Virus record (IMG/VR): IMGVR_UViG_3300036770_001413
Span: 43,546 to 107,545 of that record
Source of the DNA: a virus
Strand: one strand, 5' to 3'
DNA length: 64,000 nucleotides
The number at the start of each line of letters is the position of its first letter. The stretch's first letter is position 1. Positions 19,670 through 28,965 of this stretch are shown in pieces. Below the pieces are notes generated by a model. The model had not been told where the DNA came from and did not search any database. It saw nothing but the letters and a program-made list of their open reading frames with translations. The position numbers and the translations under genes were made by a program.

Positions 19670-20977
19670 CTATGCCGCCTTTATGCCGTAGAGGGCGAAG
19701 TGTGAGTATTGGGCAAAGTTGCCGCCATCATCAATGCCAATAGAGATAGAAGTAATTGCTGAAGTAGACATCCATAATCCTGATTTGTAATAAATCTGTC
19801 CTGAACCATTAGCGTCAACACCGCCAAGTGAGCGTAAAGTTTTATATTTATTAGTATTGGCGTAATCTAAAATATCAATAACGCCGCCACCAAAAATTCC
19901 GCTTGTAGCATTAGCCGCTGACATTCTGACTATACCGCTTATTTTATTATCTGAAGCACTACCAATAGCAAAAGCGCTAGCACCATCAGTCCTCAAAAGG
20001 TGATTAGAATAATTAGAACCTGAATCAGAATTGAATCTTGCAAAGATTTGCATTTCGCCTTGTGCGACTGTGCCTCTACCAATACAACGGATTTGTAAGT
20101 GACTATAAGTTCCTGGAATAGAACTAAAAGTAATAGTTGAACTACCACCACTACCAACAGTTGTAGTAGCAATGGATTCAAAGGCTCCAGGAGTTGCAGG
20201 AACAACACTATTACTTGCTGCAGAAGCTGCAGAATCTCCATTTGCATTAACTGCTTTTAAATAGAAAGAATATGATTGGTTATTTGTTAAACCAGATATA
20301 GTCAATGGAGAAGATGTCTGAGCTGGGCTAAATGCGCTATATGTGGAATTATCTGTTGAATATTTATAGTTGGTTATTGACGATCCGCCATTAGCCCCCG
20401 CCGTAAAAGTTAATGTTGCAGATTGATCTGCTCCTGTTGCAGTTCCAATTGTCGGAGCCTGTGGAACAGTTGTTGCAGTAACGCCTGCAGAAGCGGCGGA
20501 GGCAGATGATGTTCCATATTTATTTGATGCAGTAGCAGTATATGTATATTCTGTTGCTGACTGTAAACCTGTAATGGTTAAAGGACTTGATGATCCTGTT
20601 GCTGTATATGAACCAGGACTTGATGTTACGGTATAAGAAGAACCTATAACTGAGCCTGGAGTAAATGATACTGAGGCCTGTCCGTTATTATATGCCCGCC
20701 CAGATCCTTGATTTGTTGCTGTTACGCTAGTTACCGTTGATGCTACTGCACCGATTGATTCCCAAGAAGTTCCATTATAAACTTCCATAAAACCAGTTTG
20801 AGTATTTGAATAAACTTGTCCTGTTATTGGTGATGCAGGACGTCCTTCTGTATTTCCATAACTTATATGACCATTTGATGCTGTTGCATGGGAAGAGATG
20901 GCTGCCGCTGTCTCCGTATCCGTCGCCAAAGCGGTGGCGGTGGAGAGAACGTTAGCTACATCTCTTGCCCTTGTCAA
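19670..20977 (-). CDS. Fn3 fibre with C-terminal LYGI module (paralogue 3)
   Basis: 435 aa from the TTG at 20977, preceded by GGAG. The N-terminus is a short helical fibre anchor (TRARDVANVLSTATALATDT). An attachment motif follows (NTQTGFMEVYNGTSWESIG), then two Fn3-like domains (residues ~95-275). The final 150 residues (ESIATTTVGSGGSSTITFSS ... HFALYGIKAA) are an LYGI module fused in frame. Confidence 0.7.
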   Translation of the reverse strand: MTRARDVANVLSTATALATDTETAAAISSHATASNGHISYGNTEGRPASPITGQVYSNTQTGFMEVYNGTSWESIGAVASTVTSVTATNQGSGRAYNNGQASVSFTPGSVIGSSYTVTSSPGSYTATGSSSPLTITGLQSATEYTYTATASNKYGTSSASAASAGVTATTVPQAPTIGTATGADQSATLTFTAGANGGSSITNYKYSTDNSTYSAFSPAQTSSPLTISGLTNNQSYSFYLKAVNANGDSAASAASNSVVPATPGAFESIATTTVGSGGSSTITFSSIPGTYSHLQIRCIGRGTVAQGEMQIFARFNSDSGSNYSNHLLRTDGASAFAIGSASDNKISGIVRMSAANATSGIFGGGVIDILDYANTNKYKTLRSLGGVDANGSGQIYYKSGLWMSTSAITSISIGIDDGGNFAQYSHFALYGIKAA

Positions 20978-20990
20978 TTTAAATTACTCC

Positions 20991-21227
20991 TTAAATTACC
21001 AGAACAGCAGCTTCTTCTTCTGTCAATGGTTGACCAGAAACAAGTTTAGCTTTTGCTGATTCTTTGAGAGCTGCTTTTGCTTCTTCTGCCGCCACACGAG
21101 CCGCCTCTGCTTCTGCAAATGCTGCTGCATCTGCTTCACGCTGTGCGATTTCCTCGGCGGTCAAAGGAACAATAGTCTGCTCTCCAGTAGAACAATCTAC
21201 TACTACCTTAGTCAGTACTTCAGTCAT
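20991..21227 (-). CDS. Small alanine-rich coiled-coil, assembly type
   Basis: 78 aa. The N-terminus is TKVVVDCSTGEQTIVPLT; the centre is a long Ala/Glu helix (AEEIAQREADAAAFAEAEAA). It ends LVSGQPLTEEEAAVLVI, a variant of the LGIT-EEE ending seen in the other small fibre-cluster proteins. A GGAGG site precedes the ATG. Confidence 0.6.
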   Translation of the reverse strand: MTEVLTKVVVDCSTGEQTIVPLTAEEIAQREADAAAFAEAEAARVAAEEAKAALKESAKAKLVSGQPLTEEEAAVLVI

Positions 21228-21277
21228 TTTTTGCCTCCTATTTCTCTATTTATTTTACCATTTAATAAATGATAAGT

Positions 21278-21799
21278 CTAGCCTATTCCGTAAAGTGAAA
21301 CAATACTGCCTGAAACCCAGTTAGAGCCAAAGTAAGGTTGTAAATTTATTGAAGTAATTGCTGTCGTATTTGCAAAAATGCCACCGTACACCTGCTGCCT
21401 GTTGTGTTCTGTTGTTGTTGAGTTGCTTAGTAAATGAGATTCAGCACTTATTTGTTTTGTGGAAGAACCAGCATACCTTTGAATGTATATTTGGCTTGTA
21501 CCAAATGCTCCAGTTGTAGCACCTGCGGCACTTGCTCCGTATAGTTGAAAAAAATTATTATTATCTAAGGAACTATTTGCAGTAGCACCATTTCCGTAAA
21601 CGAAGCGACCATAATAAGTATTATTGTCCATATTACTATTAAACCGCAATACTATTGCGTCATCAGTAGCAGTAGCACGGTCACTTCTCAAAAAAGCATA
21701 AATTACTAAATCTTTATATCCTTGAGATATTGAGGAAAAGTTAATTGAAGATTGTGAACTATTTAATGACACGCTTGATATTAGATTATGGGTTGGCAT
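21278..21799 (-). CDS. LYGI-ended beta module, paralogue 4
   Basis: 173 aa. It has NLISSVSLNSSQSSINFSSI, GYKDLVIYAFLRSDR, TTAITSINLQPYFG and VSLYGIG. Family as in 18651. Confidence 0.7.
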   Translation of the reverse strand: MPTHNLISSVSLNSSQSSINFSSISQGYKDLVIYAFLRSDRATATDDAIVLRFNSNMDNNTYYGRFVYGNGATANSSLDNNNFFQLYGASAAGATTGAFGTSQIYIQRYAGSSTKQISAESHLLSNSTTTEHNRQQVYGGIFANTTAITSINLQPYFGSNWVSGSIVSLYGIG

Positions 21800-21800
21800 G

Positions 21801-22313
21801 TCAAGCCGCCTTTATTCCATATAAAGAAAAAATAGATCCAACTGAAAAAACTCCTGAAACAGTAAAAACTTGTATAGAACTTATAGCAGACAAACTTCGA
21901 TATTGTCCACAAATTAGCATAGCTTCACGAAATCCATCTATATGTCTTATGTTATGACTGCGTATAAGAACTTGTTTATCGGCATTAGTATTATTTGCTT
22001 TATTTATATCTAAACGTAAAATACTTGCTTGAGACTGTGTTGCACCCATTCCAACAAAATTAGTTACTTGAATAGAAGTAGCATTTGCAGAACGATTTGA
22101 TGTTATATTAGTATAGCCACTTCCATAAGTATAAGAATAATTTGCACCTGTGTCTGAATTAAAACGTAAACGCACATCATCTCCACTAGAACTTCCTGAA
22201 GCTGAAACAGATAAAATAAGGTCAGTATAATCTATAGAAATGTTAGAAAATATAACAGAGTTTGAGGTGGTGTTTAGAGTATTGCTACTAATCAAATCAT
22301 AAGTTTTTGGCAT
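21801..22313 (-). CDS. LYGI-ended beta module, paralogue 5
   Basis: 170 aa. It has DLISSNTLNTTSNSVIFSNI, IDYTDLILSVSAS, SAISSIQVFTVSG and FSLYGIKAA. It is separated from its neighbours by only 1-2 nt. Family as in 18651. Confidence 0.7.
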   Translation of the reverse strand: MPKTYDLISSNTLNTTSNSVIFSNISIDYTDLILSVSASGSSSGDDVRLRFNSDTGANYSYTYGSGYTNITSNRSANATSIQVTNFVGMGATQSQASILRLDINKANNTNADKQVLIRSHNIRHIDGFREAMLICGQYRSLSAISSIQVFTVSGVFSVGSIFSLYGIKAA

Positions 22314-22315
22314 AT

Positions 22316-22864
22316 CTACTCAATTCCATATAAAGCATAAAAAGATTTTGTTCCAAAATTAGCGTTTTGCTGAAATACCGTTATGGAAGTAATTGCTGCA
22401 GTGTTACGCCATAAACCAGAGGCTGAGACCAAAGATCCACCGCCATTTCTATCACAACCACCTATACCTCTTATAGATTTAAAAGTATTTGATGTATAAT
22501 TTAAAATATCAATTATACTTGATGCTACTGTATTGCCAGAATTAAGAAAGGCGCCAGATCCAGTTTCTGCAAAAGTTGTAGAAATAAGAATACTACTCCC
22601 TAACGTGCTACCATTTGCACTAAATTGAGCTCTAGTATAATTACCAGAAGTATCTCCATTAATTCTAATTCCTACTGATCCTTCGTCATTATTGGCATAG
22701 CCAGGAGCTTGCCCAATGCCTCTTATTTGCAAGTGTTTATAAGTTTGAGGAATATCAGAAAATGTAATACTTTGAGATGAACCCGTACCCGAAGCGCTAG
22801 CTATAGAAACAAAAGAACCAGAAATTGAATAACTTGAAGCAATAGTTCCTAATATTGGGGTCAA
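22316..22864 (-). CDS. LYGI-ended beta module, paralogue 6
   Basis: 182 aa from a TTG at 22864 that overlaps the upstream stop (TTGA). It has SIASASGTGSSQSITFSDI, QTYKHLQIRGIGQ, TAAITSITVFQQN and FYALYGIE. Family as in 18651. Confidence 0.7.
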   Translation of the reverse strand: MTPILGTIASSYSISGSFVSIASASGTGSSQSITFSDIPQTYKHLQIRGIGQAPGYANNDEGSVGIRINGDTSGNYTRAQFSANGSTLGSSILISTTFAETGSGAFLNSGNTVASSIIDILNYTSNTFKSIRGIGGCDRNGGGSLVSASGLWRNTAAITSITVFQQNANFGTKSFYALYGIE

Positions 22865-23505
22865 GAAATATCACCAACTACGTACCAAAGGTCTGTTGCT
22901 GCTTTGATTAGCGTAGCTGATGAATATTGGACTCTTAATTTTGGAGCCGCCGCCGTTGCACCTGTACTAGCTACAGTGGTTGTACCAGAGGTTACGGCGT
23001 TAATAGTCACCTGTCCTGCGCCAATTTGAATAATATTAATTTGTGCTCCTACTGGAAATGCTACTGAAGCATTTGTAGGAATTGAATATGTTTGAGCGGA
23101 AGCATTAGATGCTGTTACTAATTTTCCATTATCCGCCAACACAAATGTATATGTAGTTCCAGTTTGTGCATTTAATGTAAGGTTTAATTTAGGATCATTA
23201 ATTTCTGGACTTGTTAATGTCTTATTTGTAAGAGTTTGAGATCCTGTAAGTGTAGCAACTGTGGAATCTACTGATAATGTTACTCCGCCAGAATTTCCGC
23301 CTCCGCTTAAACCTGTGCCCGCTGTAACTCCAGTGATATCCCCATCTGTTACTGTATATCCCAAAGAAGTCCATGCAGTTGATCCATCGCCAACCTTCAT
23401 CTTCTTTGTATCTGTTTCGAATCCTATTTCTCCCGCCGCCAAAACAGTGTTGGCGGAAGTCCAAGAAGACGCTGATCCCCTTTTAACTTGAATTACTGCT
23501 GCCAT
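22861..23505 (-). CDS. Mtd_N-type fibre protein with VVGDIS end domain
   Basis: 214 aa. Residues 1-50 are the Mtd_N-like module (IQVKRGSASSWTSANTVLAA, GEIGFETDTKKMKVGDGSTA). The middle has the GLSGGGNSGGVTLSVDSTVA fibre repeat and [11 protein letters not shown]. The last ~110 residues match 17085-17474. Confidence 0.7.
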   Translation of the reverse strand: MAAVIQVKRGSASSWTSANTVLAAGEIGFETDTKKMKVGDGSTAWTSLGYTVTDGDITGVTAGTGLSGGGNSGGVTLSVDSTVATLTGSQTLTNKTLTSPEINDPKLNLTLNAQTGTTYTFVLADNGKLVTASNASAQTYSIPTNASVAFPVGAQINIIQIGAGQVTINAVTSGTTTVASTGATAAAPKLRVQYSSATLIKAATDLWYVVGDIS

Positions 23506-23654
23506 TATACTGTTCCTCCATCGAATGTTTGTGTTGCTGTTGAATCTATTGTATTATAAACATTGCCTTCTTGCAAAGCGTCTACCAGACCGCCGTCCAA
23601 ATTATCTCCAGCGGCGAAGTCAGAAGAATCCGCTATTGCTCTAGCCTTGCTCAT
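23505..23654 (-). CDS. 49-aa DGGT-ended linker protein
   Basis: Starts at the ATG at 23654. It reads KARAIADSSDFAAGDNLDGG and ends TFDGGTV, overlapping the start of the following Mtd_N protein by 1 nt. The ending matches 18212-18625 (TFDGGTP). Likely an anchor or partner for the Mtd_N protein. Confidence 0.6.
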   Translation of the reverse strand: MSKARAIADSSDFAAGDNLDGGLVDALQEGNVYNTIDSTATQTFDGGTV

Positions 23655-23663
23655 AATACCTCC

Positions 23664-23909
23664 TTATAGTCCTAAAGCTTTTAGATCTTCTGCTGTCAAA
23701 CCTAGTGCGGCTAACTTTGCTTCTGCCGCATTTTTTTTAGCCAAAGCATCTGCTTCTTTTTGTAAAATTTCTAATTGAATATCTGCATATTCATTACATG
23801 CCGCCTCATACTCTTCAGAATTTAATTCAAAAACCTCATCTTCAACTCCTTTATAAAGTTTTGGATTTTCTATTTTATAATCATTAATTATTTCTTCTTT
23901 TGTCTTCAT
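23664..23909 (-). CDS. Small coiled-coil, assembly type
   Basis: 81 aa. A charged N-terminus (KTKEEIINDYKIENPKLYK) is followed by a long helix and ends AKLAALGLTAEDLKALGL, a variant of the LGIT-EEE ending. AGGAGA precedes the ATG. Confidence 0.6.
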   Translation of the reverse strand: MKTKEEIINDYKIENPKLYKGVEDEVFELNSEEYEAACNEYADIQLEILQKEADALAKKNAAEAKLAALGLTAEDLKALGL

Positions 23910-23917
23910 GTCATCTC

Positions 23918-25132
23918 CTATAATGCAAATCCATAAATTGTAATATTTCCAGCAATATTTGACGAAGTAGTGTTTGATAGCCTTATTCCATTGTATGAAG
24001 TTCCTACATCATGAATGCCAGCAAACCAACCTTGTCGTCTGCTTGCACCTGCATTTGTTGTATGCTGAGACCAGTAATGTGTGGGAACGGCATTAAATGG
24101 ATTCCATAATACACAGTGAAAGTATCCTCTTTCTCCTCCACTATTTGAATTTCCAATTGTTCCTCTTGCAGCATTTGATGCACCTTCTGGATAATGTGTT
24201 CCAGCATAATCAACTGCAGATTTTGCAAAATTGTAATTTGCAGTATTTGGTGTTCCTGATGCCATTAGTTGAAATGCTAATCCTCCGCCTGAAGATGATC
24301 TTTCGTCTCCTATTAATAAATAGTGGTCATAAGTTTGAGAAAATACACTAGAAATGTCATATGTGGTCACACCACTAAAAGAATAATATCCTATTTTGAC
24401 TAGTCCTCCACTTGAAGGAGTAGTCCAACTTGGAACTCCGCCAGAAATTCCTAATACCTGTCCTGTGCTACCAATTCCAAGTCTAGCTGGAGTATTTGCG
24501 GCGGAGGCATAAATAATATCACCTGTAGTTGTAGTTAAAGATTTTGGAATTGCTGCATTTGCTAAATCATATGCTGATTTAACCGCAGTTGGTGTTGCTG
24601 CTAAAACTGAAGATGTGGTAGATGTTGAATCTGATAATTGAACTGCTCCTGACTGAGAGGTAGAAGCAGATTGAATTCCTATTGTTACTGCTCCGCTTGT
24701 TCCACCGCCTGTTAAAGGAGATGAGGCTGTGACGCTTTCAATATCTCCAGGAAGAGAAACTGATCCCCCTAATGATACTGCATTTCCATTAATAGTAATG
24801 CTTGAATTAGTCAATTGTGCATTACTTACTGTTCCAGTCAAAGATGTTGTAGGAACTGATGCTACGCTAAAATTATTATAGCAATTTACCTGAACAAAGT
24901 CTGAAGCAGACAATGCAGCGAGTCCCGTAATTGATGTTCCATTTGTAGCTGTATAGTCATCTCCACGAACTAGAAGAATACCATTGAGATATACTTGTTC
25001 CTGCCCTGGAGTATATGAAAGAGCTTGTGATGCATTATCATATCCTGAGAGAGATGTCTCTCCGCCTGCCGCCGTCTTTCTCCAGATAAGACTTGTTAGC
25101 ACACCATTAGCTGGTGGATATTGATCTATCAT
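23918..25132 (-). CDS. Tail-fibre protein
   Basis: 404 aa. The N-terminal ~100 residues contain YTPGQEQVYLNGILLVRGDD, a motif also present in 11797-13065 (EGYEQVYLNGLLLLRTTD). The middle has GDIESVTASSPLTGGGTSGA, typical of phage fibres, and the ASAANTPARLGIGS segment also shared with 11797. The C-terminus (KIGYYSFSGVTTYDISSVF ... ITIYGFAL) resembles the LYGI fold. Confidence 0.7.
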   Translation of the reverse strand: MIDQYPPANGVLTSLIWRKTAAGGETSLSGYDNASQALSYTPGQEQVYLNGILLVRGDDYTATNGTSITGLAALSASDFVQVNCYNNFSVASVPTTSLTGTVSNAQLTNSSITINGNAVSLGGSVSLPGDIESVTASSPLTGGGTSGAVTIGIQSASTSQSGAVQLSDSTSTTSSVLAATPTAVKSAYDLANAAIPKSLTTTTGDIIYASAANTPARLGIGSTGQVLGISGGVPSWTTPSSGGLVKIGYYSFSGVTTYDISSVFSQTYDHYLLIGDERSSSGGGLAFQLMASGTPNTANYNFAKSAVDYAGTHYPEGASNAARGTIGNSNSGGERGYFHCVLWNPFNAVPTHYWSQHTTNAGASRRQGWFAGIHDVGTSYNGIRLSNTTSSNIAGNITIYGFAL

Positions 25133-25431
25133 GAAATCTCAACTCCTGACACATGCAGTTTAACATCTGCGCTTGTTGCAAATCCTGCCACAATGTCCCC
25201 TGTCGGAATTACGGTCTTTGGCTGAATCGTAATAACCGTATTTGCCGAAATTGGGACGGTAGGCAAAATATTTACGCCATCTACTGTCATTGTAACATAT
25301 TGTTGATCTGAAGATGTATTTGAAACTACTATATCTGTTAGTACCGCCGTCGTTGCGGCGGGAACAGTATAAAGAGTAGTAGAAGATGTTGCTGCTGCTC
25401 CTCTATGAAATAATGTAGGTGTAACTGCCAT
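25129..25431 (-). CDS. Small beta-sandwich virion protein
   Basis: 100 aa. It reads STTLYTVPAATTAVLTDIVV, contains a TVITIQPKTVI strand, and ends KLHVSGVEIS. Paralogue of 17474-17836. ATGA-type overlap with the next gene. Confidence 0.65.
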   Translation of the reverse strand: MAVTPTLFHRGAAATSSTTLYTVPAATTAVLTDIVVSNTSSDQQYVTMTVDGVNILPTVPISANTVITIQPKTVIPTGDIVAGFATSADVKLHVSGVEIS

Positions 25432-25842
25432 TTATAATACCCCCATCAAAGCATAAATATCAGCATTATTTGCAGTATCGGTATCTGTAAAAGTAATTGT
25501 TGTAGTGTCTGTTCCAGCATTATCTGCAAATGTAGCACCTACAAAATTAACAATTCCTCGTGGTGTAACGGTTGTTCCATTATTCTTAATTGTCTGATTA
25601 TATAATTTACCCCAGTTGATATTTGTACCATCTGACTGGATTGCATAATTTACTGTTCCGCCATTTTGTACTGGCAATAGGGCATTGATAGCATTAGTTG
25701 CTGATGTCTGTCCTGTTCCGCCAGCAGTTATTGGAAGTACGGCGGTAGAAGATATATTACCACTAGAATCAGTAGTTAATATAGCGGCGGAAGTAATCGG
25801 GATATTTAGTCCAGATTTTACTTTAAAGTTTTTATCTGCCAC
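25432..25842 (-). CDS. KDFKVK-module fibre protein
   Basis: 136 aa from a GTG at 25842 with GGAGG upstream. It begins MADKNFKVKSGLNIPITSAA and contains ITAGGTGQTSATNAINALLP, closely parallel to 18212-18625. It ends NNADIYALMGVL, without the DGGT tail. Confidence 0.65.
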   Translation of the reverse strand: MADKNFKVKSGLNIPITSAAILTTDSSGNISSTAVLPITAGGTGQTSATNAINALLPVQNGGTVNYAIQSDGTNINWGKLYNQTIKNNGTTVTPRGIVNFVGATFADNAGTDTTTITFTDTDTANNADIYALMGVL

Positions 25843-25852
25843 TTACTTCCTC

Positions 25853-28504
25853 CTATAACTTAACTTTGCTGAATTTTACATCTACGTTTGTGCTTGATGC
25901 ATCTGTTACTGTTGCTTGAAGAACTGCATCGGATCCTGATGTTGTAGCAGAAACTACTACCCCTGTCATTGTTCCACCAGTTTCGGTTATAGCAAATTCT
26001 GTCATATCTACAGAACTTCCATCGGTTTGCATTACAACCTTTGAAGTTCTTACCTTTGAACCCTGTTTTAGAGATACCATATATTCAATTGAGGTAAATG
26101 CTGATAGAGCGGTAGTGCTAATTGTAGTTGCAGTATTTGCGGTTAGAGTAGCTGTACCTGTCTCAATTGGAACAACTAGAGCTGCCCATGAAGCATTTGT
26201 ACCATCTGTAGTTAAATAATATCCGTTATTACCAGTTTGTGATGGAAGGGTTATTGGTGCCGCCGCCCATGAAGGAACTCCAGAGGCAAGCGTTAAAATT
26301 TGTCCATCTGTGCCCTTTGCTAATTTAGCAAGAGTGTCTGTAGCAGAAGCATAAAGAATATCTCCTGATGCATATGATGTTTGTCCTGTTCCACCTTTTG
26401 TTGGACCAATCGCTGTAGCGCTCCAAGTTCCTGCTGTGACTGTTCCAACTGTAGTGATGCTATCATCACCAGTATAAGTTCCACCAGCTACCGCTGCAAG
26501 GGTTGAGTTGTATGCCTGTACGTCTGTGCCAATTGCTAGTCCAAGATTTGTTCTTGCTACGCCTGCATCTGTTGCACCAGTTCCACCATTTGCTATTGCA
26601 ATTGTTGTTCCAGTCCATGTGCCAGTTGTAATTGTTCCAAGGGTTGTAATATTTGTGCTTCCACCCCAAGTTGATAAGGCAGTATTTTCAACATTACCTA
26701 ATCCAACTTTAGACTTAGATAGGGATGTAATCCAGGATGGATCAGAATAAGATCCAGTTGTAACTACTCCATTTGTTACAGTATCTGCATTTCCAGTTAA
26801 ATTACCAGTAAATGTTCCTGTAATTGTTTTATTGGTCAGAGTCTGTGCTGTACTCAGGTCAACAGTAACGCCTGTATCAATTGATAATGTTCCTGGTGTA
26901 GCTTCGGTTAAACCATTTCCAGCAATTACAACCTGACCAGCATTAAATTGTGTATATGAAATTGCTGTTGTTCCAATTGTAATTGTGCCAGTTGTGTTTA
27001 CGATATATCCAAAACCAGCATTTGTTGAACCTTGTTGTACAAACGTGAAATCTCCATATGCTACTTCACCTGCTGGCGAGTTATCGGCATCCGTTGCACG
27101 AGTTAAAACCCATGGATTTGAAACATCTCCTGTAGATGTTACTTCGTAAATACCATTTTCTAATCCTGTCGTCTGATTCTTTACGAGTACACGCTCAGAA
27201 GCATTTAGAGTGTGTCCATCTACTACAAGAGCTCCGTTGGCGTTTGCAGTAAGAGTTGCTCCTACTCCACCTGTTCCATTTGCATATGTTGCATCTAGAT
27301 TTGCAGTTGTTGCTGCATGAACGGCAGCATGGAAGTTTAGTCCAGCAGTAGTGTTATCTACATAAGCCTTTGTTGCGGCATCTCCTGAAGCAGTAGGTGT
27401 TCCAAGATTTGTAATTTTGTATGCGCCCATATCAATATTTGCAGTAGGCGTTCCAACTGCGCTTAGGGCAAATTCAGATGGATCTACAGATATTGCTCCA
27501 GTATTGTCGTCATAATCTAGACCGTTTCCAACGGCATTTCCGACAGCATCCTGAGCATTTTCATCTGTATATGTTACTGCACCTGTGAAGCTTAATGAAT
27601 TAGCATTATCATTATATGTGATTGTAATATTTGTATGAGTTCCTGCTGCTATTGCTGCCGCCACAGCATCTTGAGCTCTTTCATCTGTAAAATATTGATT
27701 AGTTCCTTCTTCAATATCTGTTGTGGACAAGGCATTAATTGCGCTTGTAATATCTGAAGTTAAAGCAACTGTTCCAGTTGCATCTGGGAGTGTCAATGTA
27801 CGATCTACAGTAGGATCTGTGACCGTAAGCGTAGTTTCATGATCATTTGCAGTTCCCTCAAAGACAATGCTTGAGTCTGAAAGATATAGTCCAGAAACTA
27901 CTGGAGATGTTAAAGTTTTATTTGTTAAAGTATCTGTTGTTGCACGACCAACTAATGTGTCTGTTGCATCTGGAAGAGTTAATGTGCGATCATCTGTTGG
28001 CTCTCCAACCGTCAATGTGGTCTCATATGAGTCTGCAACTGCACCTTCAAATACGATGCTTGCATCAGACAGAGTTAGACCAGAAACGACGGGGGATGTA
28101 AGAGTCTTATTAGTTAATGTATCAGTAGTATCAGTTCCTACTAGAGTAGTGGTAGCATCTGGGAATGTTACAGTTCTATCGTCTGTTGCATTTGAACTTG
28201 TAAGAGTTACGGTGTATGTATCTGTAAGCTCAATGTCTGTGCCTGGAACAAATAGATTTCCGTCCACAAGTTCTGCTACGGTTACGCTTAAATCTCCAGT
28301 CTCTAAATATCCATTTAAAGTATTATTTAAATCTCCTGGAACTACGTTTGCATATGCAGTAATTGAATTCCATGGAGTGGAACCAGTACCTACTTTAAAT
28401 TTAAGGGTATCTGTTTCAATACCTATTTCTCCCGCCCGCAATGTTGGATTTGATGAAACCCAATTTGCTGCGGTATCCCTACGAAGTTGAATTCTAACTG
28501 CCAT
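25853..28504 (-). CDS. Large Mtd_N-type tail fibre
   Basis: 883 aa, the largest fibre here. Residues 1-50 are Mtd_N-like ([20 protein letters not shown]). Residues ~95-255 hold three tandem repeats, each with [14 protein letters not shown] then DASIVFEG and (D/V)[11 protein letters not shown] central [20 protein letters not shown] segment with a [17 protein letters not shown] core is shared with 28966-30852. Then come [20 protein letters not shown] and [20 protein letters not shown] repeats, and a short C-domain. Likely a long trimeric fibre. Confidence 0.8.
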   Translation of the reverse strand: MAVRIQLRRDTAANWVSSNPTLRAGEIGIETDTLKFKVGTGSTPWNSITAYANVVPGDLNNTLNGYLETGDLSVTVAELVDGNLFVPGTDIELTDTYTVTLTSSNATDDRTVTFPDATTTLVGTDTTDTLTNKTLTSPVVSGLTLSDASIVFEGAVADSYETTLTVGEPTDDRTLTLPDATDTLVGRATTDTLTNKTLTSPVVSGLYLSDSSIVFEGTANDHETTLTVTDPTVDRTLTLPDATGTVALTSDITSAINALSTTDIEEGTNQYFTDERAQDAVAAAIAAGTHTNITITYNDNANSLSFTGAVTYTDENAQDAVGNAVGNGLDYDDNTGAISVDPSEFALSAVGTPTANIDMGAYKITNLGTPTASGDAATKAYVDNTTAGLNFHAAVHAATTANLDATYANGTGGVGATLTANANGALVVDGHTLNASERVLVKNQTTGLENGIYEVTSTGDVSNPWVLTRATDADNSPAGEVAYGDFTFVQQGSTNAGFGYIVNTTGTITIGTTAISYTQFNAGQVVIAGNGLTEATPGTLSIDTGVTVDLSTAQTLTNKTITGTFTGNLTGNADTVTNGVVTTGSYSDPSWITSLSKSKVGLGNVENTALSTWGGSTNITTLGTITTGTWTGTTIAIANGGTGATDAGVARTNLGLAIGTDVQAYNSTLAAVAGGTYTGDDSITTVGTVTAGTWSATAIGPTKGGTGQTSYASGDILYASATDTLAKLAKGTDGQILTLASGVPSWAAAPITLPSQTGNNGYYLTTDGTNASWAALVVPIETGTATLTANTATTISTTALSAFTSIEYMVSLKQGSKVRTSKVVMQTDGSSVDMTEFAITETGGTMTGVVVSATTSGSDAVLQATVTDASSTNVDVKFSKVKL

Positions 28505-28507
28505 TTG

Positions 28508-28963
28508 CTATGCACTCCCTCCATCTATTATATCATTATTAGGTGCTGATGCATAGGATGTACTTGCGGTTCCGCCGTCCATAGAAACAATATAATTTAA
28601 TTCATCTACATATTGTCCATAGTCTACATGCCTTACTAATCCTTCGCCTGCATAGTGCTGGTGGTCTAACAATTCTTTTGGTCCAGCCACATCATACCAA
28701 ATTGTTCCATTGTAAGCTTTTATTGTTTGTTCATTTGTATCAAAATATACTGAACCTTGCGTTGGGCTATTTGGAGCTGTATCTAGAGATTGAATTGCTG
28801 ATGCTGAAGATGAAGCTCCTGTTCCTACTGCCGTCCAAGTTGTGCCATTATAAAATTTTAAAACATTTGCAGTAGTATTGTAATAAATAGCACCAGTTAC
28901 CCCGCTTGCTGGATCTGAAGCCAGCGAAGGCGGGGCAATCGGTGTTAAATATTTTTTAGCCAC
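28508..28963 (-). CDS. Fibre protein with two attachment motifs, DGGS end
   Basis: 151 aa from a GTG at 28963. It has TGAIYYNTTANVLKFYNGTT and QGSVYFDTNEQTIKAYNGTI, two copies of the Y(Y/F)(N/D)T-x-x-x-x-(L/I)K-x-YNGT module common near fibre N-termini. It ends DIIDGGSA, the DGG ending that precedes Mtd_N proteins in this cluster. Confidence 0.65.
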   Translation of the reverse strand: MAKKYLTPIAPPSLASDPASGVTGAIYYNTTANVLKFYNGTTWTAVGTGASSSASAIQSLDTAPNSPTQGSVYFDTNEQTIKAYNGTIWYDVAGPKELLDHQHYAGEGLVRHVDYGQYVDELNYIVSMDGGTASTSYASAPNNDIIDGGSA

Positions 28964-28965
28964 TA

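Noticed and set aside
17862-28504. Diversity-generating retroelement suggested by Mtd_N domains
   Set aside because: No reverse transcriptase and no template/variable repeat pair is visible; Mtd_N-like modules are common in fibres without this system.
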